Notes: generated from the sequence alone by a model not told the origin. Positions 36,079 to 45,705 are shown, numbered from the stretch's first letter. The stretch is DNA of 61,554 nucleotides from Egibacteraceae bacterium (GCA_030446745.1 JAUJMS010000017.1:1-61554), one strand, 5' to 3'. A program made the numbers and translations.

Positions 36079-37032
36079 CTACGCCCGCCGACCGGCGTCG
36101 GGCGCGGGTGGGGCGGGGGCGGCGGCAGCGGGCGGCGGCGGCGCGGGGCGTTCGCCCGTGCGGGCGCTAAGCCACACCCCGGCGAGCACGAACGGGGCGC
36201 CCACCCAGAACAGCGGCGCCGGCGACTCCCCGAGCAGCAGGTAGGCGAGCAGCGTCGAACCCACCGGTTCGGCAAGAACGACGACGGCGATCGCGGTCGC
36301 GGAGACGCTGGCGAGCAGTGTGTTGAACACCGTGTGCCCGAGCAGCTGCGGCCCGACGACCAGCCCGGCGATCGCGAGCCACGTCGTGCGGTCGTAGCCG
36401 GTGAGGTCGGCGCCGGTCACGACGCAGGCGGCCAGCAGGACGACCGCCGCGACGCCGTAAACGACGGTCGCGTAGCGGCTGACCGGCAGGCTGCGGCGCG
36501 CCGCGCGGCCGAGCAGCAGGTAGCCGGCGACGAAGACCGCCCCGGCGAACGCGAGCCCGTCGCCGACCAGCGCCCGCGCGCCGAGCGTCGCGGCGCCGAG
36601 GTCGGCGGCGGCGATGCCAACCGCCCCGGCGGTCGCCAGGCCCATCCCCGCCCAGGTGCGCCGCGACGGCGACTCACTGAGAAACACCGCGGCGCCGGCG
36701 CCGACGAACAGCGGCGACATGGTCACCAGCACCGCCGCCGAGGCGACCGTCGTGAACGACAGCGACGAGACGAACGCGGCGAAGTGCAGGGCGAGCAGCA
36801 CGCCGGCCCCGGCGACCTGCCGGCGCAGTGCCGGCGGCGGCGGCCCGATCGCAGTCCGGCGGGCGCGTGCCGCGAACGGCGCCAGCGCGGCCGCGCCGAG
36901 GGCGCAGCGCCAGAACGCGAGCGCGAGCGACGGCGCCTCGGCGACGCGGATCAGGATCGACGAGGTCGACACCGCGAGGACCGCGACGACGAGCGCGGCG
37001 GCCACCAGCCGCGGCGAGGGGGGCGACGCCAT
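36079..37032 (-). CDS. EamA/RhaT-family (DMT) exporter
   Basis: A 317-residue membrane transporter with ten predicted helices in two EamA repeats. The first includes AFWRCALGAAALAPFA and LALHFAAFVSSLSFTTVASA; the second includes IAVVVLAEPVGSTLLAYLLLGE, the usual AEPV-GE marker. Such proteins export amino acids, nucleobases or other metabolites. ATG 37032 is preferred; a longer frame upstream reads into a divergent promoter. A Pro/Ala tail ends the protein. Confidence 0.9.
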   Translation of the reverse strand: MASPPSPRLVAAALVVAVLAVSTSSILIRVAEAPSLALAFWRCALGAAALAPFAARARRTAIGPPPPALRRQVAGAGVLLALHFAAFVSSLSFTTVASAAVLVTMSPLFVGAGAAVFLSESPSRRTWAGMGLATAGAVGIAAADLGAATLGARALVGDGLAFAGAVFVAGYLLLGRAARRSLPVSRYATVVYGVAAVVLLAACVVTGADLTGYDRTTWLAIAGLVVGPQLLGHTVFNTLLASVSATAIAVVVLAEPVGSTLLAYLLLGESPAPLFWVGAPFVLAGVWLSARTGERPAPPPPAAAAPAPPAPDAGRRA

Positions 37033-37122
37033 GCCCTGGATATACTCCCCCGCGGTCCGGTGCTCCTGCTCGACGTTGCGGGGCGGTGCGGGCCGCGACC
37101 TCGTACAGGAGCTGCCCCGAGG

Positions 37123-38220
37123 ATGGCTCGCGCCGACCTGCACAACGCGCTCGTGCTCGACCGCGACATCTACGAGGCCAGCCAGGTCGACCCGTCACTG
37201 CTCGACCCCGTCGTCCGCGTGGAGGGCGGCCTGCCGGGGACGGCCCGCCCGATCGCGGTGGTGCGCGACTACCAGGGACCGCAGGGCGCGCGGATCGAGT
37301 ACTTCGTGCTCAGCGACAGCCGCGGACGCGAGGTGGCGCGCTCGCCGCTGCGGCGCATCGAGCTGCGCGGGGAGATGTTCGAGGACCGCTTCGTCGACGT
37401 GCTCCCCGGCGTGCGCTTCGAGCGCGGCGACGAGCACGAGATGACCTTCGTCGTCGACGACGAGGAGCTGGGCACCATCCCGGTGTTCGTCGAGTTCGGC
37501 ATGGGCGGCGACCCGGCAGTCGCGGCACGCGAGACGTTCGCCAAGGCCCTCGCCAAGGGGGCGGTCGTGTGGCTGACGGTGCCGGGCGCGGGCGCTGGGG
37601 CGAACGGACGTAAGGCGGCGAAGGGACGCAGCCGCGACCACAGCCAGCCGGTGTGGTACGTGTGGACCGACGGCAAGGTCTACGTCTTCGACGGCCCCAC
37701 CGAGCAGCAGGTGCCCGGCCTGCCCGACGCGACGACGGTCACCGTCACGGCACGCAGCAAAGACCTGCGCAGCCGCGTCTCCGAGGTGCCGGCCACGGTG
37801 CGCCGCATCCCGGCCGACGACCAGCGCTTCGACCTCATCGGCCGCATGGCGCTGGGCCGGCGGCTGAACCTGCCCGACGGCGACGGGGCGCTGGACCGCT
37901 GGAAGCACCAGTGCGCGCTGCTCGAGCTGACGCCCGACTTCGGCGAGGAGCAGGCGGCGCCGACAAAGGCGGCGGCCGGCGCCGGCGCGGCCGGCGCGGG
38001 GGGCGCGGGCGGCGCGGGTGCCGAGACGGCGGGCGCGGACGGCGCCGGCGCGGCGGCGGCCGAGGAGGAGATCCACGTCGAGGCGCAGGTCGACCAGGCG
38101 GTCTACGACGCCCTCATCGCCGAGGGCAAGAGCGAGCGCATCGCCCGCGCGAAGGCCAAGGCGGCCTACGTGCGGTCCGAGAAGGCGCGCATCCGCGCCG
38201 AACGCGCCGCCGCGGGGTAG
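37123..38220 (+). CDS. Uncharacterised 365-residue protein
   Basis: ATG 37123 follows a CAGGAG site. Residues 1-145 form a beta-rich region (VVRVEGGLPGTARPIAVVRDY, FVDVLPGVRFERGDEHEM). Residues about 145-270 contain GAVVWLTVPG, WYVWTDGKVYVFDGPTEQQ and TVTVTARSKDLRSRV, like a split-barrel flavin-binding (PNPOx-type) fold. After an Ala/Gly linker (about 285-310) the C-terminus VDQAVYDALIAEGKSERIAR ends in a basic helix. I do not recognise the family. It is divergent from the EamA exporter. Confidence 0.75.
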   Translation: MARADLHNALVLDRDIYEASQVDPSLLDPVVRVEGGLPGTARPIAVVRDYQGPQGARIEYFVLSDSRGREVARSPLRRIELRGEMFEDRFVDVLPGVRFERGDEHEMTFVVDDEELGTIPVFVEFGMGGDPAVAARETFAKALAKGAVVWLTVPGAGAGANGRKAAKGRSRDHSQPVWYVWTDGKVYVFDGPTEQQVPGLPDATTVTVTARSKDLRSRVSEVPATVRRIPADDQRFDLIGRMALGRRLNLPDGDGALDRWKHQCALLELTPDFGEEQAAPTKAAAGAGAAGAGGAGGAGAETAGADGAGAAAAEEEIHVEAQVDQAVYDALIAEGKSERIARAKAKAAYVRSEKARIRAERAAAG

Positions 38221-38246
38221 CCCCTGGCGCCGGGCCGGCTGGGCGG

Positions 38247-38666
38247 CTACGACCGCCGGCGCTCGAGGCGGTGCGACTGGTCGCACACGGAGGTGTGAAG
38301 CACGCCGTCGTGCCGCTGGGCGTAGATGCGCCACTGCTCGCCGGCCTTCGGCGCGATGCCCTCGGAGTTTCCGCTGCCTCCCCCGAGTTCGCGCGTGGTG
38401 ACCCGCACCACGTCGGGTCCCCGTCCCTTGACGTAGCGCCGCACGTTGAACGTCGCGGGACCGATCAGCACGCCACCGTCAACGGTGGGTCCGGACGCGA
38501 AGGTCCCCACGACGATGACCGGCGCGGCGAGCCGCTGGTTCCGCGTGAGCGGCGCGCACGCCGCCGCCGAGCTGCCCGCCGGTGCTCCGCACGCGGCGAG
38601 ACCGGCGCACAGGGCGCCGGCGAACGCCACCTCCCGCCACGCGCCCCACGCCCGCCGGTTCTCCAT
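38247..38666 (-). CDS. Small lipoprotein, unknown function
   Basis: A 139-residue exported protein. The N-terminus has a lipobox ending GLAAC at about residue 26, so it should be anchored to the outer face of the membrane. The mature part includes APVIVVGTFASGPTVDG, a beta-type FNVRRYVKGRGPDVVRVTT and PKAGEQWRIYAQ, suggestive of a compact beta fold. No family recognised. It converges on the uncharacterised 365-residue gene. Confidence 0.65.
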   Translation of the reverse strand: MENRRAWGAWREVAFAGALCAGLAACGAPAGSSAAACAPLTRNQRLAAPVIVVGTFASGPTVDGGVLIGPATFNVRRYVKGRGPDVVRVTTRELGGGSGNSEGIAPKAGEQWRIYAQRHDGVLHTSVCDQSHRLERRRS

Positions 38667-38689
38667 TGGCGCCAGTCTGTCACGGCCGC

Positions 38690-38935
38690 GCCCGCACGCG
38701 GGTGCTCGGCCAGCGCCTTACCATGATCCGCGCGACTGGCTTGCGGGCGGAACCCCTGGCGGCGCAGCCACGCATGCACCCCCGGGCGCCGTAGGTCCGC
38801 GCCGAGCACCCCAGATGCTGCGATTGCTGCGATCTCCTCGACGGGAGGCGGTCGGCGAGATCGTGTCGTGACGGTTGGCCGGATTCCGTCATAGAAGCCG
38901 GAGCGCGACACGCCCAAACACGCGGCACATCCTGC
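38690..38935 (-). mobile_element. Degraded IS3-type transposase remnant
   Basis: On the minus strand a short reading stretch gives CAACLGVSRSGFYDGIR, the N-terminal helix-turn-helix pattern of IS3-family OrfB, followed by PPVEEIAAIAAS and GVHAWLRRQGFRPQASR, which resemble the spaced R-VHAxLRRxG block. There is no integrase catalytic domain and no recognisable terminal repeats, so it is a fossil. It marks the left edge of a lower-GC island. The 388-base gap (38667-39054) holds nothing else I can support. Confidence 0.45.
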
Positions 38936-39054
38936 GCCGTAGCCACGCGACGCGGGGTCGGCCTTCCCTCGCGGATGACGAGTACACCGCGGTCACCCGT
39001 GACTGCGCCGAGAAGAACGCCACTGCTGTTGCTAACAGATCCCTGACCGAAGGG

Positions 39055-39819
39055 TCACCCGTCCGAGCGGAGGCTGAGCACCTCCATGTGATCCTGCGCG
39101 CCGTCCGGAAACGTCACACCCACCTCGAGTGGTAGTTGCGGCCGCGGAAGGTAGACGTAGTCGCGCACTACAACCTTTCCCTTGGCGGCGCACTCCTCAA
39201 GGACGCCGGCCTCACAATTCGCGAGTCGCAATGTCACGGCTTCCAGCGCTGAAGGTGCTTGCCCAAGACGCGCTGCAGCGTTGTTGCGCATCGCCTCGTT
39301 GCCGTTGGACACGGCGAAGTGTGGTTTTTGCGTAGTCGGGCGCCGGCCGAGAAGCATCTGCATCAACGGATGCGGTGCCTGCAAATCAGACTTGCTGCGA
39401 TCGATCATCGAGGCATTGCCAGGATAGTCGTCGTAAACCTCTGGCGCGAGATACGTATCGGCTTGGTACGACGGGGGAGGCGTCAGGTAACCGGAGGAGA
39501 ACGTATCCCCGCTGTATCGTTTCACTAGTCCGACCTGCTGGGCATTCTCCGCTGAGGTCAACGTTACGTCGGTCCAGTCTCGCCATGACGTACCGTGAAG
39601 CTCGTGGACTTCATCTGCAACAATCTCGTCGTCGGCAGTCGTCGACCACACGCGATACCGGATGGTAAGCGGCCAGTCGACTTGCCCTGCACCATCACCA
39701 CCACGGATCGACTGGGCCACGAACGCGACCCCGACCAGAACGATCGCGATAATAACTGGCACCAAAACGGCAATAGCCGTCCAGCGCCGTGTAGAAGCGG
39801 CTCCAGCAGCGGTGCCCAT
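39055..39819 (-). CDS. Single-pass membrane-anchored protein, unknown
   Basis: A 254-residue orphan. One N-terminal helix (WTAIAVLVPVIIAIVLVGVAFV, residues about 13-35) anchors a polar outer domain that contains DWPLTIRYRVWSTTADDEI, PPPSYQADTYLAPEVYDDYP and two Cys in ANCEAGVLEECAAKG that could form a disulfide. Codon use is less GC-biased than the neighbours. It lies upstream of the small secreted protein's 3' end on the same strand and could interact with it. Confidence 0.6.
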   Translation of the reverse strand: MGTAAGAASTRRWTAIAVLVPVIIAIVLVGVAFVAQSIRGGDGAGQVDWPLTIRYRVWSTTADDEIVADEVHELHGTSWRDWTDVTLTSAENAQQVGLVKRYSGDTFSSGYLTPPPSYQADTYLAPEVYDDYPGNASMIDRSKSDLQAPHPLMQMLLGRRPTTQKPHFAVSNGNEAMRNNAAARLGQAPSALEAVTLRLANCEAGVLEECAAKGKVVVRDYVYLPRPQLPLEVGVTFPDGAQDHMEVLSLRSDG

Positions 39820-39863
39820 ATTCGTCCACTCCCTCAGTCCGTTAGCAGAGGCCGCACGCAGTC

Positions 39864-40322
39864 CTAGTTTGTGCCGATCTCGCGGCGGTCAACAGACGTG
39901 AAGTCGCCAGATATTTCCCCGTCGCCCTTGTGGAAGCAAGAACTCTTCACATTTGGCTTGTGCGCGTAATAGTCCTTGTCAATGTTGAAGTATTCCCAGT
40001 CTATGATGTTGTAATGCGCTCCACTAGGCGGAGACTTGTAATCATACTCCAGCGTCGTGTTATTGCGGTAGAAGGCAATATACCTGACCTCCCACCAGAT
40101 GACGTCCGAGGTTTTCCTGCGCCCGCGGAGACGGGAGTACCGAATGTAGTCGTCGCCGCTGGAGTAGTAATGGTCATAGTTGACCTTACCCTCGCAATAG
40201 CCGAATGAGCCGATTGTGTACCAGCCTGTGGTCTCCGTGGCGGCATCGGCTGTACCCAACGGCGCGAGGCTGATGCTCGCGATCACGGCCATAAGCCGCA
40301 CGGCGCGCGAAGACGCTCTCAC
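39864..40322 (-). CDS. Small secreted aromatic-rich protein, unknown
   Basis: A 152-residue exported protein. GTG 40322, with AGGGG seven bases upstream, yields a signal peptide (AVRLMAVIASISLAPLGTADA) and a mature part very rich in Tyr, Asp and Trp (GYCEGKVNYDHYYSSGDDYI, VIWWEVRYIAFYRNN) with a further Cys near the end. DNA here is about half GC (for example 40021-40080), far below its surroundings, so recent transfer is likely. No family recognised; a bacteriocin-like or adhesin-like role would be a guess. Confidence 0.65.
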   Translation of the reverse strand: MRASSRAVRLMAVIASISLAPLGTADAATETTGWYTIGSFGYCEGKVNYDHYYSSGDDYIRYSRLRGRRKTSDVIWWEVRYIAFYRNNTTLEYDYKSPPSGAHYNIIDWEYFNIDKDYYAHKPNVKSSCFHKGDGEISGDFTSVDRREIGTN

Positions 40323-40507
40323 GAAGGCCCCTGTTTTCTCCGGGGCACTGACCGGTAACCACACCGGGCGACAAAACCTTCCATGCACGCTGACGCATCG
40401 ACGAGGCGTTGTCAAGCAGTTTTTTGAAAAGTCACGGAGTTGCCTGGAGACTCTGGGCCGCATAGATACCGAGGCGGTTCAGGTTCGCTTCACTGGCCGG
40501 GAGTCTG

Positions 40508-41245
40508 TCACCGACGAGCCGCGCGCCGGCGCGACAGCGCCCACAGCGCCGCCGCCGCGGCGAGTCCGCCGGCGGCCGCCCCGAGCACCCCGCGCGCGAT
40601 CGGTGAGCCGGGGCGGGTGGCGACCGCGGCGATGTCGACGGTCTCGCCCGGCCCGATGACCCAGCGCAGCGTCGAGCCGTCGCGCGCGGTAGCGGTGGAC
40701 GACACGACGTCGCCGGGCAACGTGGCACTCACGACGTAGTCCAGCGCGTCGGTCTCGCGCAGCAGCGCGACGGCCTGCCGGCGCGTCAGCCCGTAGTCGG
40801 CGACCGCGGCGGTGGGGCGCAGGCTGGCGGCGCCGGTCAGGCGCACCTCCTCGTCGGTCAGCTCCAGGTCCAGCGGTTCGAGCAGCGCCACCTCGGGGGC
40901 GGACAGCGCGCCCGCGAGGTCCGAGGCCAGACGCTCGAACGCCGCCGGGTCGGCGAAGGCGACCGACAGCGCGACGGTCCGCGACCCGTCCGGCGCGACG
41001 GTGTCGCTGGTCTGCCAGCCGTCGGCAGCGAGGTCGCCGCCGGTCGCCGCGAGGTCGGCGAGCGGGTCCGCCCCCGCGGCGGCGGCGCGGCGCAGCAGCT
41101 CGGGGTCGGCGGTGACCGCGACGGCGAGCCGGCCCGCGCCGTCGGGCTCGACCTCGACGTCGAGCGCCACGCGCAGCTGGCAGCCGCTGGTCAGCACCGC
41201 CACGACGGCCCAGACGACGACCGTGGCCATCCGCCGGTGCGACAT
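40508..41245 (-). CDS. LppM-like (DUF3153) lipoprotein
   Basis: A 245-residue lipoprotein. The signal ends AVLTSGC with the lipidated Cys near residue 22; the mature domain begins QLRVALDVEVEPDGAGRLAV, characteristic of the DUF3153/LppM group. A C-terminal helix (GVLGAAAGGLAAAAALWAL) and Arg-rich end give a second anchor. In Mycobacterium LppM is a surface protein. ATG 41245 is chosen; a TTG at 41278 is in frame. It is divergent from the PilB-like gene with a 44-base gap. Confidence 0.78.
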   Translation of the reverse strand: MSHRRMATVVVWAVVAVLTSGCQLRVALDVEVEPDGAGRLAVAVTADPELLRRAAAAGADPLADLAATGGDLAADGWQTSDTVAPDGSRTVALSVAFADPAAFERLASDLAGALSAPEVALLEPLDLELTDEEVRLTGAASLRPTAAVADYGLTRRQAVALLRETDALDYVVSATLPGDVVSSTATARDGSTLRWVIGPGETVDIAAVATRPGSPIARGVLGAAAGGLAAAAALWALSRRRAARR

Positions 41246-41289
41246 CCTTGCGCTGCGCCTGACGTCGGAGCGGTTCAAGCGGTGGGCGG

Positions 41290-43579
41290 ATGCTACCGAA
41301 GCAACAACCCATGACCGACACTGTGCGCGCGCTCACGCCCGCGACCACCCGGCGACGCATCGGCGAGCTGCTCGTCGACGGCGGTGTCATCACCGAGGCG
41401 CAGCTGGCACAGGCGTTGCCCAGCGCGATCGTCGTCAACGACAAGAAGGAACGCCTCGGAAACACGATCGTGCGGCTGGGCTTCGCGTCCGAGCACGACG
41501 TCGCGCGCGCGCTGGCCGCACAGCTGCGCCTTGACTACTTCGACGCCCCGGAGATCCCCATCGACGAGCGGCTCGTCGCGCTCGTTCCGCCGTCGCTCGG
41601 CGAGCGTCACGGGCTGCTGCCGCTGCGCGAGGAGCCCGACGGCACGCTGGTCATCGTCTGCACCGACCCCACGAACGTCGTTGCGATGGACGACGTGCGG
41701 TTGGCCGCTCGGGCGCGGCGCATCCGCGCGATCGTCGCACCGGCGTCGGTGATCGACATCGCGGTGCGCAAGGCGTACGGGTTCGACCAGCGCGCCGGCG
41801 AGCTCATCGACGCCATCGGCGGCGTGACCGAGGAAGAGCCCGCCGACATGGAGGCGTTCGCCGGTGCGGAGGACGCGCCGGTCATCCGTCTCGCCGAGGG
41901 GATCATCGCCCAGGCGGTGGACTCGCGCGCCTCCGACATCCACGTGGAGCCCGGCCGCAACGGGACGATCGTGCGCTACCGGACCGACGGCGTGCTGCAT
42001 CTGGTCATGTCGGTGCCGCGCGCGGCCTCGCCGCCGCTGATCTCGCGGCTGAAGCTGATGGCCGGGATGGACATCGCGGCGCCGGCGGCCGCAGGACGGC
42101 CGGTCGCGGTTCCGCGGCAAGACCGGCGAGGTCGACCTGCGCGTGTCGTGCCTGCCGTCGCTGCACGGCGAGACCGTCGTCATCCGCATCCTGCGCAAGG
42201 GGGCCGAGCGGCTGGCCGTCGGCGACGTCGGCTTCACCACCGAGCAGATGGCGCACGTGCTGCCGATCGTCGAGCGGCCGCAGGGTCTGGTCCTGCTCAC
42301 CGGGCCGACGGGCGCGGGCAAGACCTCGACGCTCTACGCGTTCCTCGGCCACCTCGCCGGCGAGGAGCGCAACATCATCACCGTGGAGGATCCCGTCGAG
42401 TACGAGCTGCCCGGGGTGAACCAGACGCAGGTCAACGAGCGCATCGGCTTCACCTTCGCCAAGGCGCTGCGCACGGTGCTGCGCCAGGACCCCGACGTCG
42501 TCATGGTCGGCGAGATCCGCGACCCCGAGACGGCCGAACTGGCACTGCAGGCGTCGCTGACCGGCCACCTGGTGTTCTCCACGCTGCACACCAACGACGC
42601 CCCGAGCGCGCTCGTGCGCCTGCGCGACCTCGGCATCCCGCCGTGGCTGATCGCCAGCTCGCTGTCGCTGGTCCTCGCGCAACGCCTTGCCCGCAGCATC
42701 TGCCAGTGGTGCGTCGTGGCGGCCCCGCCGACCGAGCGCCAGATCGCGCAGCTGCACCTCGCCCCGCGTGACATCGCCACGGGGCGCTTCCTCGCCGGCG
42801 CGGGCTGCCCGACCTGCGACCACACGGGGTACCGCGGCCGCAAAGGCATCTTCGAGGTCCTCACCGTTGACGGCGGCGTCCGCGAGCACGTGTCGGCCCA
42901 GTCGTCGGAGTCGGCGCTGCGCACCGCTGCGCGCCTGTCGGGCATGCGCACCCTGCGCGAGGACGGCCTGGCCAAGGCCGCGGCCGGCGCGACGACCCTG
43001 GACGAGGTCATGCGCGTCACGACGACCGACCTCGTCAGCGCGGGCACCTGTCCGGTATGCGCGCAGACCGTCGAGGAGGACTACTCCCTGTGCCCATGGT
43101 GCGGCGCCGACCTGCGCCCCGACAGCTGCACCGGATGTCAGCGCCACCTCGAGCTCGGCTGGCAGCTGTGCCCGACGTGCGGCACGCCGGCGCACGCCCG
43201 GGCCGGCGACGACCGGCTGCCGCACCTGCTCGTCGTCGACGACGACCCCCAGGTCGGCGAGGCGATCGCCGCCATGGTGGCGGAGCGCTACACGGTGACC
43301 TGCGTGCAGACGGGCCGCGGGGCGTTCGAGGCGGTCCACCGCGAACGCCCCGACGCCGTGCTGCTCGACGTCGCGCTGCCCGACATCGACGGCCACACCG
43401 TCACCCGCGAGCTGCGCGCGCGACCGGTGACGGCGGACCTGCCGATCGTGTTGATGTCAGCCGAACCGACGGCAGGCGGCGAGGTCGGCGAGGGTGCGGA
43501 CGACTACCTGACCAAGCCGCTGGACCCCGCCGTGCTGCTCGCTCGTCTCGAGGCGGTGCGCCGGCGCCTCGCCGTGTGA
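41290..43579 (+). CDS. GspE/PilB-type ATPase fused to zinc ribbons and a receiver domain (one frame break)
   Basis: About 762 residues across one break near 42085 (one extra base in GGCGCCGG). Order: GspE N-domain at 20-160; secretion ATPase with GPTGAGKTSTLYAF near residue 340, VGEIRDPETAELA and STLHTNDA; two zinc ribbons at about 587-635 (CPVC...CPWCGADL, CTGC...CPTCG); and a REC domain at about 643-760 with VVDDDP, LLDVALPDIDG (phospho-Asp) and TKPLDP. The ATPase family powers type IV pili or type II secretion. No pilin or other pil gene is adjacent, so the target machine is elsewhere. Confidence 0.85.
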
Positions 43580-43606
43580 CGACGCGACGGCGGACAACCG
43601 CGTCGC

Positions 43607-44221
43607 TCAGCGGTCCTGGAGCGCGTCGAGCGCGATGGTGAACGCGAGCGCCACACGCCGGTCGATGCGCCGCTGCACGTCACCGGACAGGTCCAGCTCG
43701 TAGCGGTCACGCAGCGCCCACAGCCGGCGGTAGCGGCCGACCGTCTGGTCGTCGATCGCGATGTCGAAGTGGAACGGCAGGAAGAACGGGACGTTGTTGA
43801 GCAGCGGCACGAAGCCCCACATCCGCCGCAGCACCGCCATGAACAGCGACGACTCCTGCGCAGTCGCCACGACGTAGCCCGACGCGTCAAGCAGTCGCCA
43901 CGACGAGCGCAGCAGCGACGCCCCGAAGACCTTCTGCAGCGAGCCGATCACCTCGCCGCTTGGCAGCACGACGTCGCTGCGCCCGCGGAACTCGAACACC
44001 TTGCGCGCCTGCAGGCGCAGCACCGGTTCGCGCTGCGCTTCGTCGGCAAAGAAATCGATCCGCTCCCGGATCTTCAGCCGCCGCTGGCGCACGTGCACCA
44101 GTGGCCGTCCCGGACCGCCGCCGTCGGCCACCGTCGAGATCCGGTACACGTTCACGCCCGGCCGGAACTTCTGCTGCACGAAGAACCGGTCGAGCTGCGC
44201 CACCTCGTCCATCACGCCCAT
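43607..44221 (-). CDS. LURP-one/tubby-like (scramblase-type fold) protein
   Basis: A 204-residue protein with the beta-barrel pattern of LURP-one-related proteins: YRISTV, VRQRRLKIRERIDFFADE, VLRLQARKVFEFRGRSDVVL, GEVIGSLQKVFGASLLRSSW. A hydrophobic Pro-rich segment (MWGFVPLLNNVPFFLPFHFD) lies near residue 145. Role in bacteria unknown, perhaps membrane lipid-associated. ATG 44221 has GAGG nine bases upstream. It converges on the PilB-like gene with a 27-base gap. Confidence 0.75.
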   Translation of the reverse strand: MGVMDEVAQLDRFFVQQKFRPGVNVYRISTVADGGGPGRPLVHVRQRRLKIRERIDFFADEAQREPVLRLQARKVFEFRGRSDVVLPSGEVIGSLQKVFGASLLRSSWRLLDASGYVVATAQESSLFMAVLRRMWGFVPLLNNVPFFLPFHFDIAIDDQTVGRYRRLWALRDRYELDLSGDVQRRIDRRVALAFTIALDALQDR

Positions 44222-44316
44222 CGCGGCATCCTCGCACACCCCCCTTCCCCTGGGGCCTTGTCACCGGCGTTGCGCTTTTGGTGCCTTCGGTGACAAGCCC
44301 CGGGTAGAAGGGGGCG

Positions 44317-45705
44317 GTGGAGGAGTCGCGGGACGAGGAGCAGCGCCGCGTCGCGGCACGGCTGGGACGCTGCGGTGTCGGCGTCGGCGACCGGGTGGTG
44401 GTGCTGGTCGGCAACGGCCCGGGCTACCTCGACGTCACGCTCGGGTGTCTGCGCGCCGGTGTGGTCGCCGCGCCGTTGAGCACCGCGCTGCCGCGCGCGG
44501 CGGTCGCCGAGCTGATCGCCGACGCCGACCCGGCGCTGGTGATCGCCGACGTTGACGCCGCCGCGCTCGTGCCCGGTGATCGGCGCCTGGAGGTGCTCGA
44601 CGACCGTTGGCCCGACGAGCCGCCCGTGCCCGCGCTGCCGCGTTGGCCGCAGGCGCGCGCCATGCACTACACCTCCGGCACGACGGGGCGCAGCAAGGGC
44701 GTGCACAGCGGCGTGCTCGGCGTTGCGGGCGGGCGCGCGCTCTGCGAGGACGAGCGCGCGGTCTGGGACTTCCGCCCCGACGACGTGCACCTCGTGGCGA
44801 GCGCGCTGTACCACTCCGGACCGCACCGCTTTGCCGCCAACACGCTGCTGTACGGCGGCCGCGTCGTCGTGCTGCCGCGCTTCGACGCGGCCGCCGCGCT
44901 CGCGGCGATCGCGCGCGAGCGGGTGACGACGACATTCGTGGTCCCGACCCACCTGGCGCGGATGCTCGACCACCCCGACCTCGCGACGACCGACCTGTCG
45001 AGCCTGCGCTGGGTCGCCCACGCCGGCGCCCCGTGCCCCGAACCACTCAAGCGGCGCGTGCTCGACGCCTTCCCGCCCGGGGTCGTCTGGGAGTTCTACG
45101 GCTCCACCGAGGGCCAGTTCACGGTCATCGGACCCGACGAGTGGCGCGAGCGCCCCGGGTCGGTCGGGCGCGCCCGGACCGGCCGCGAACTCGCGGTGCT
45201 CGACGACGACGGGCGGCCGGCGCCAGCCGGCGAGGTCGGCACCGCCTACTGCACCGCCCCGACGTTCGCGCGCTTCGAGTACTGGCGCGCGCCGGACAAG
45301 ACCACCGCCGCCTGGCGCGGCGACGCGTTCACCGTCGGCGACCTCGGGCGCCTCGACGCCGACGGCTACCTGTGGTTGGCCGGGCGGCGGGGAGACCTCA
45401 TCATCAGCGGTGGCGTCAACGTCTACCCCGCCGAGGTCGAGCGCGTCCTCGTCGCCTACCCGGGCGTCAGCGAGGGCGTCGTGTTCGGCGTCAGCGACGA
45501 GCACTGGGGCGAGCGCGTGTGCGCCGCCGTCATCCCCGCCGCGGGCGTCAGCGTGGACGGCGCCGCCCTGCGCGCGTGGCTGCGCGGCCGGCTGGCCGGT
45601 CACCAGGTCCCAAAGCAGGTCGTCGTCGTCGACGACCTGCCGCGCACCGGCTCCGGCAAGGTCGTGCGCCGCGACCTCGCGACGGTCCTCGGCGTCGCGC
45701 CGTGA
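44317..45705 (+). CDS. AMP-dependent acyl-CoA synthetase/ligase
   Basis: A 462-residue adenylate-forming enzyme that activates a carboxylate via an acyl-adenylate. Motifs: YTSGTTGRSKG (phosphate loop), EFYGSTEG, GDLGRLDADGYLWLAGRRGDLIISGGVNVYP and the C-terminal catalytic Lys in RTGSGKVVRRDL. At 462 residues it is shorter than usual because the N-terminal part is trimmed, but all core motifs are there. GTG 44317. The substrate may be a fatty or aromatic acid; the acyl-CoA dehydrogenase elsewhere in the window is not linked. Confidence 0.9.
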   Translation: MEESRDEEQRRVAARLGRCGVGVGDRVVVLVGNGPGYLDVTLGCLRAGVVAAPLSTALPRAAVAELIADADPALVIADVDAAALVPGDRRLEVLDDRWPDEPPVPALPRWPQARAMHYTSGTTGRSKGVHSGVLGVAGGRALCEDERAVWDFRPDDVHLVASALYHSGPHRFAANTLLYGGRVVVLPRFDAAAALAAIARERVTTTFVVPTHLARMLDHPDLATTDLSSLRWVAHAGAPCPEPLKRRVLDAFPPGVVWEFYGSTEGQFTVIGPDEWRERPGSVGRARTGRELAVLDDDGRPAPAGEVGTAYCTAPTFARFEYWRAPDKTTAAWRGDAFTVGDLGRLDADGYLWLAGRRGDLIISGGVNVYPAEVERVLVAYPGVSEGVVFGVSDEHWGERVCAAVIPAAGVSVDGAALRAWLRGRLAGHQVPKQVVVVDDLPRTGSGKVVRRDLATVLGVAP

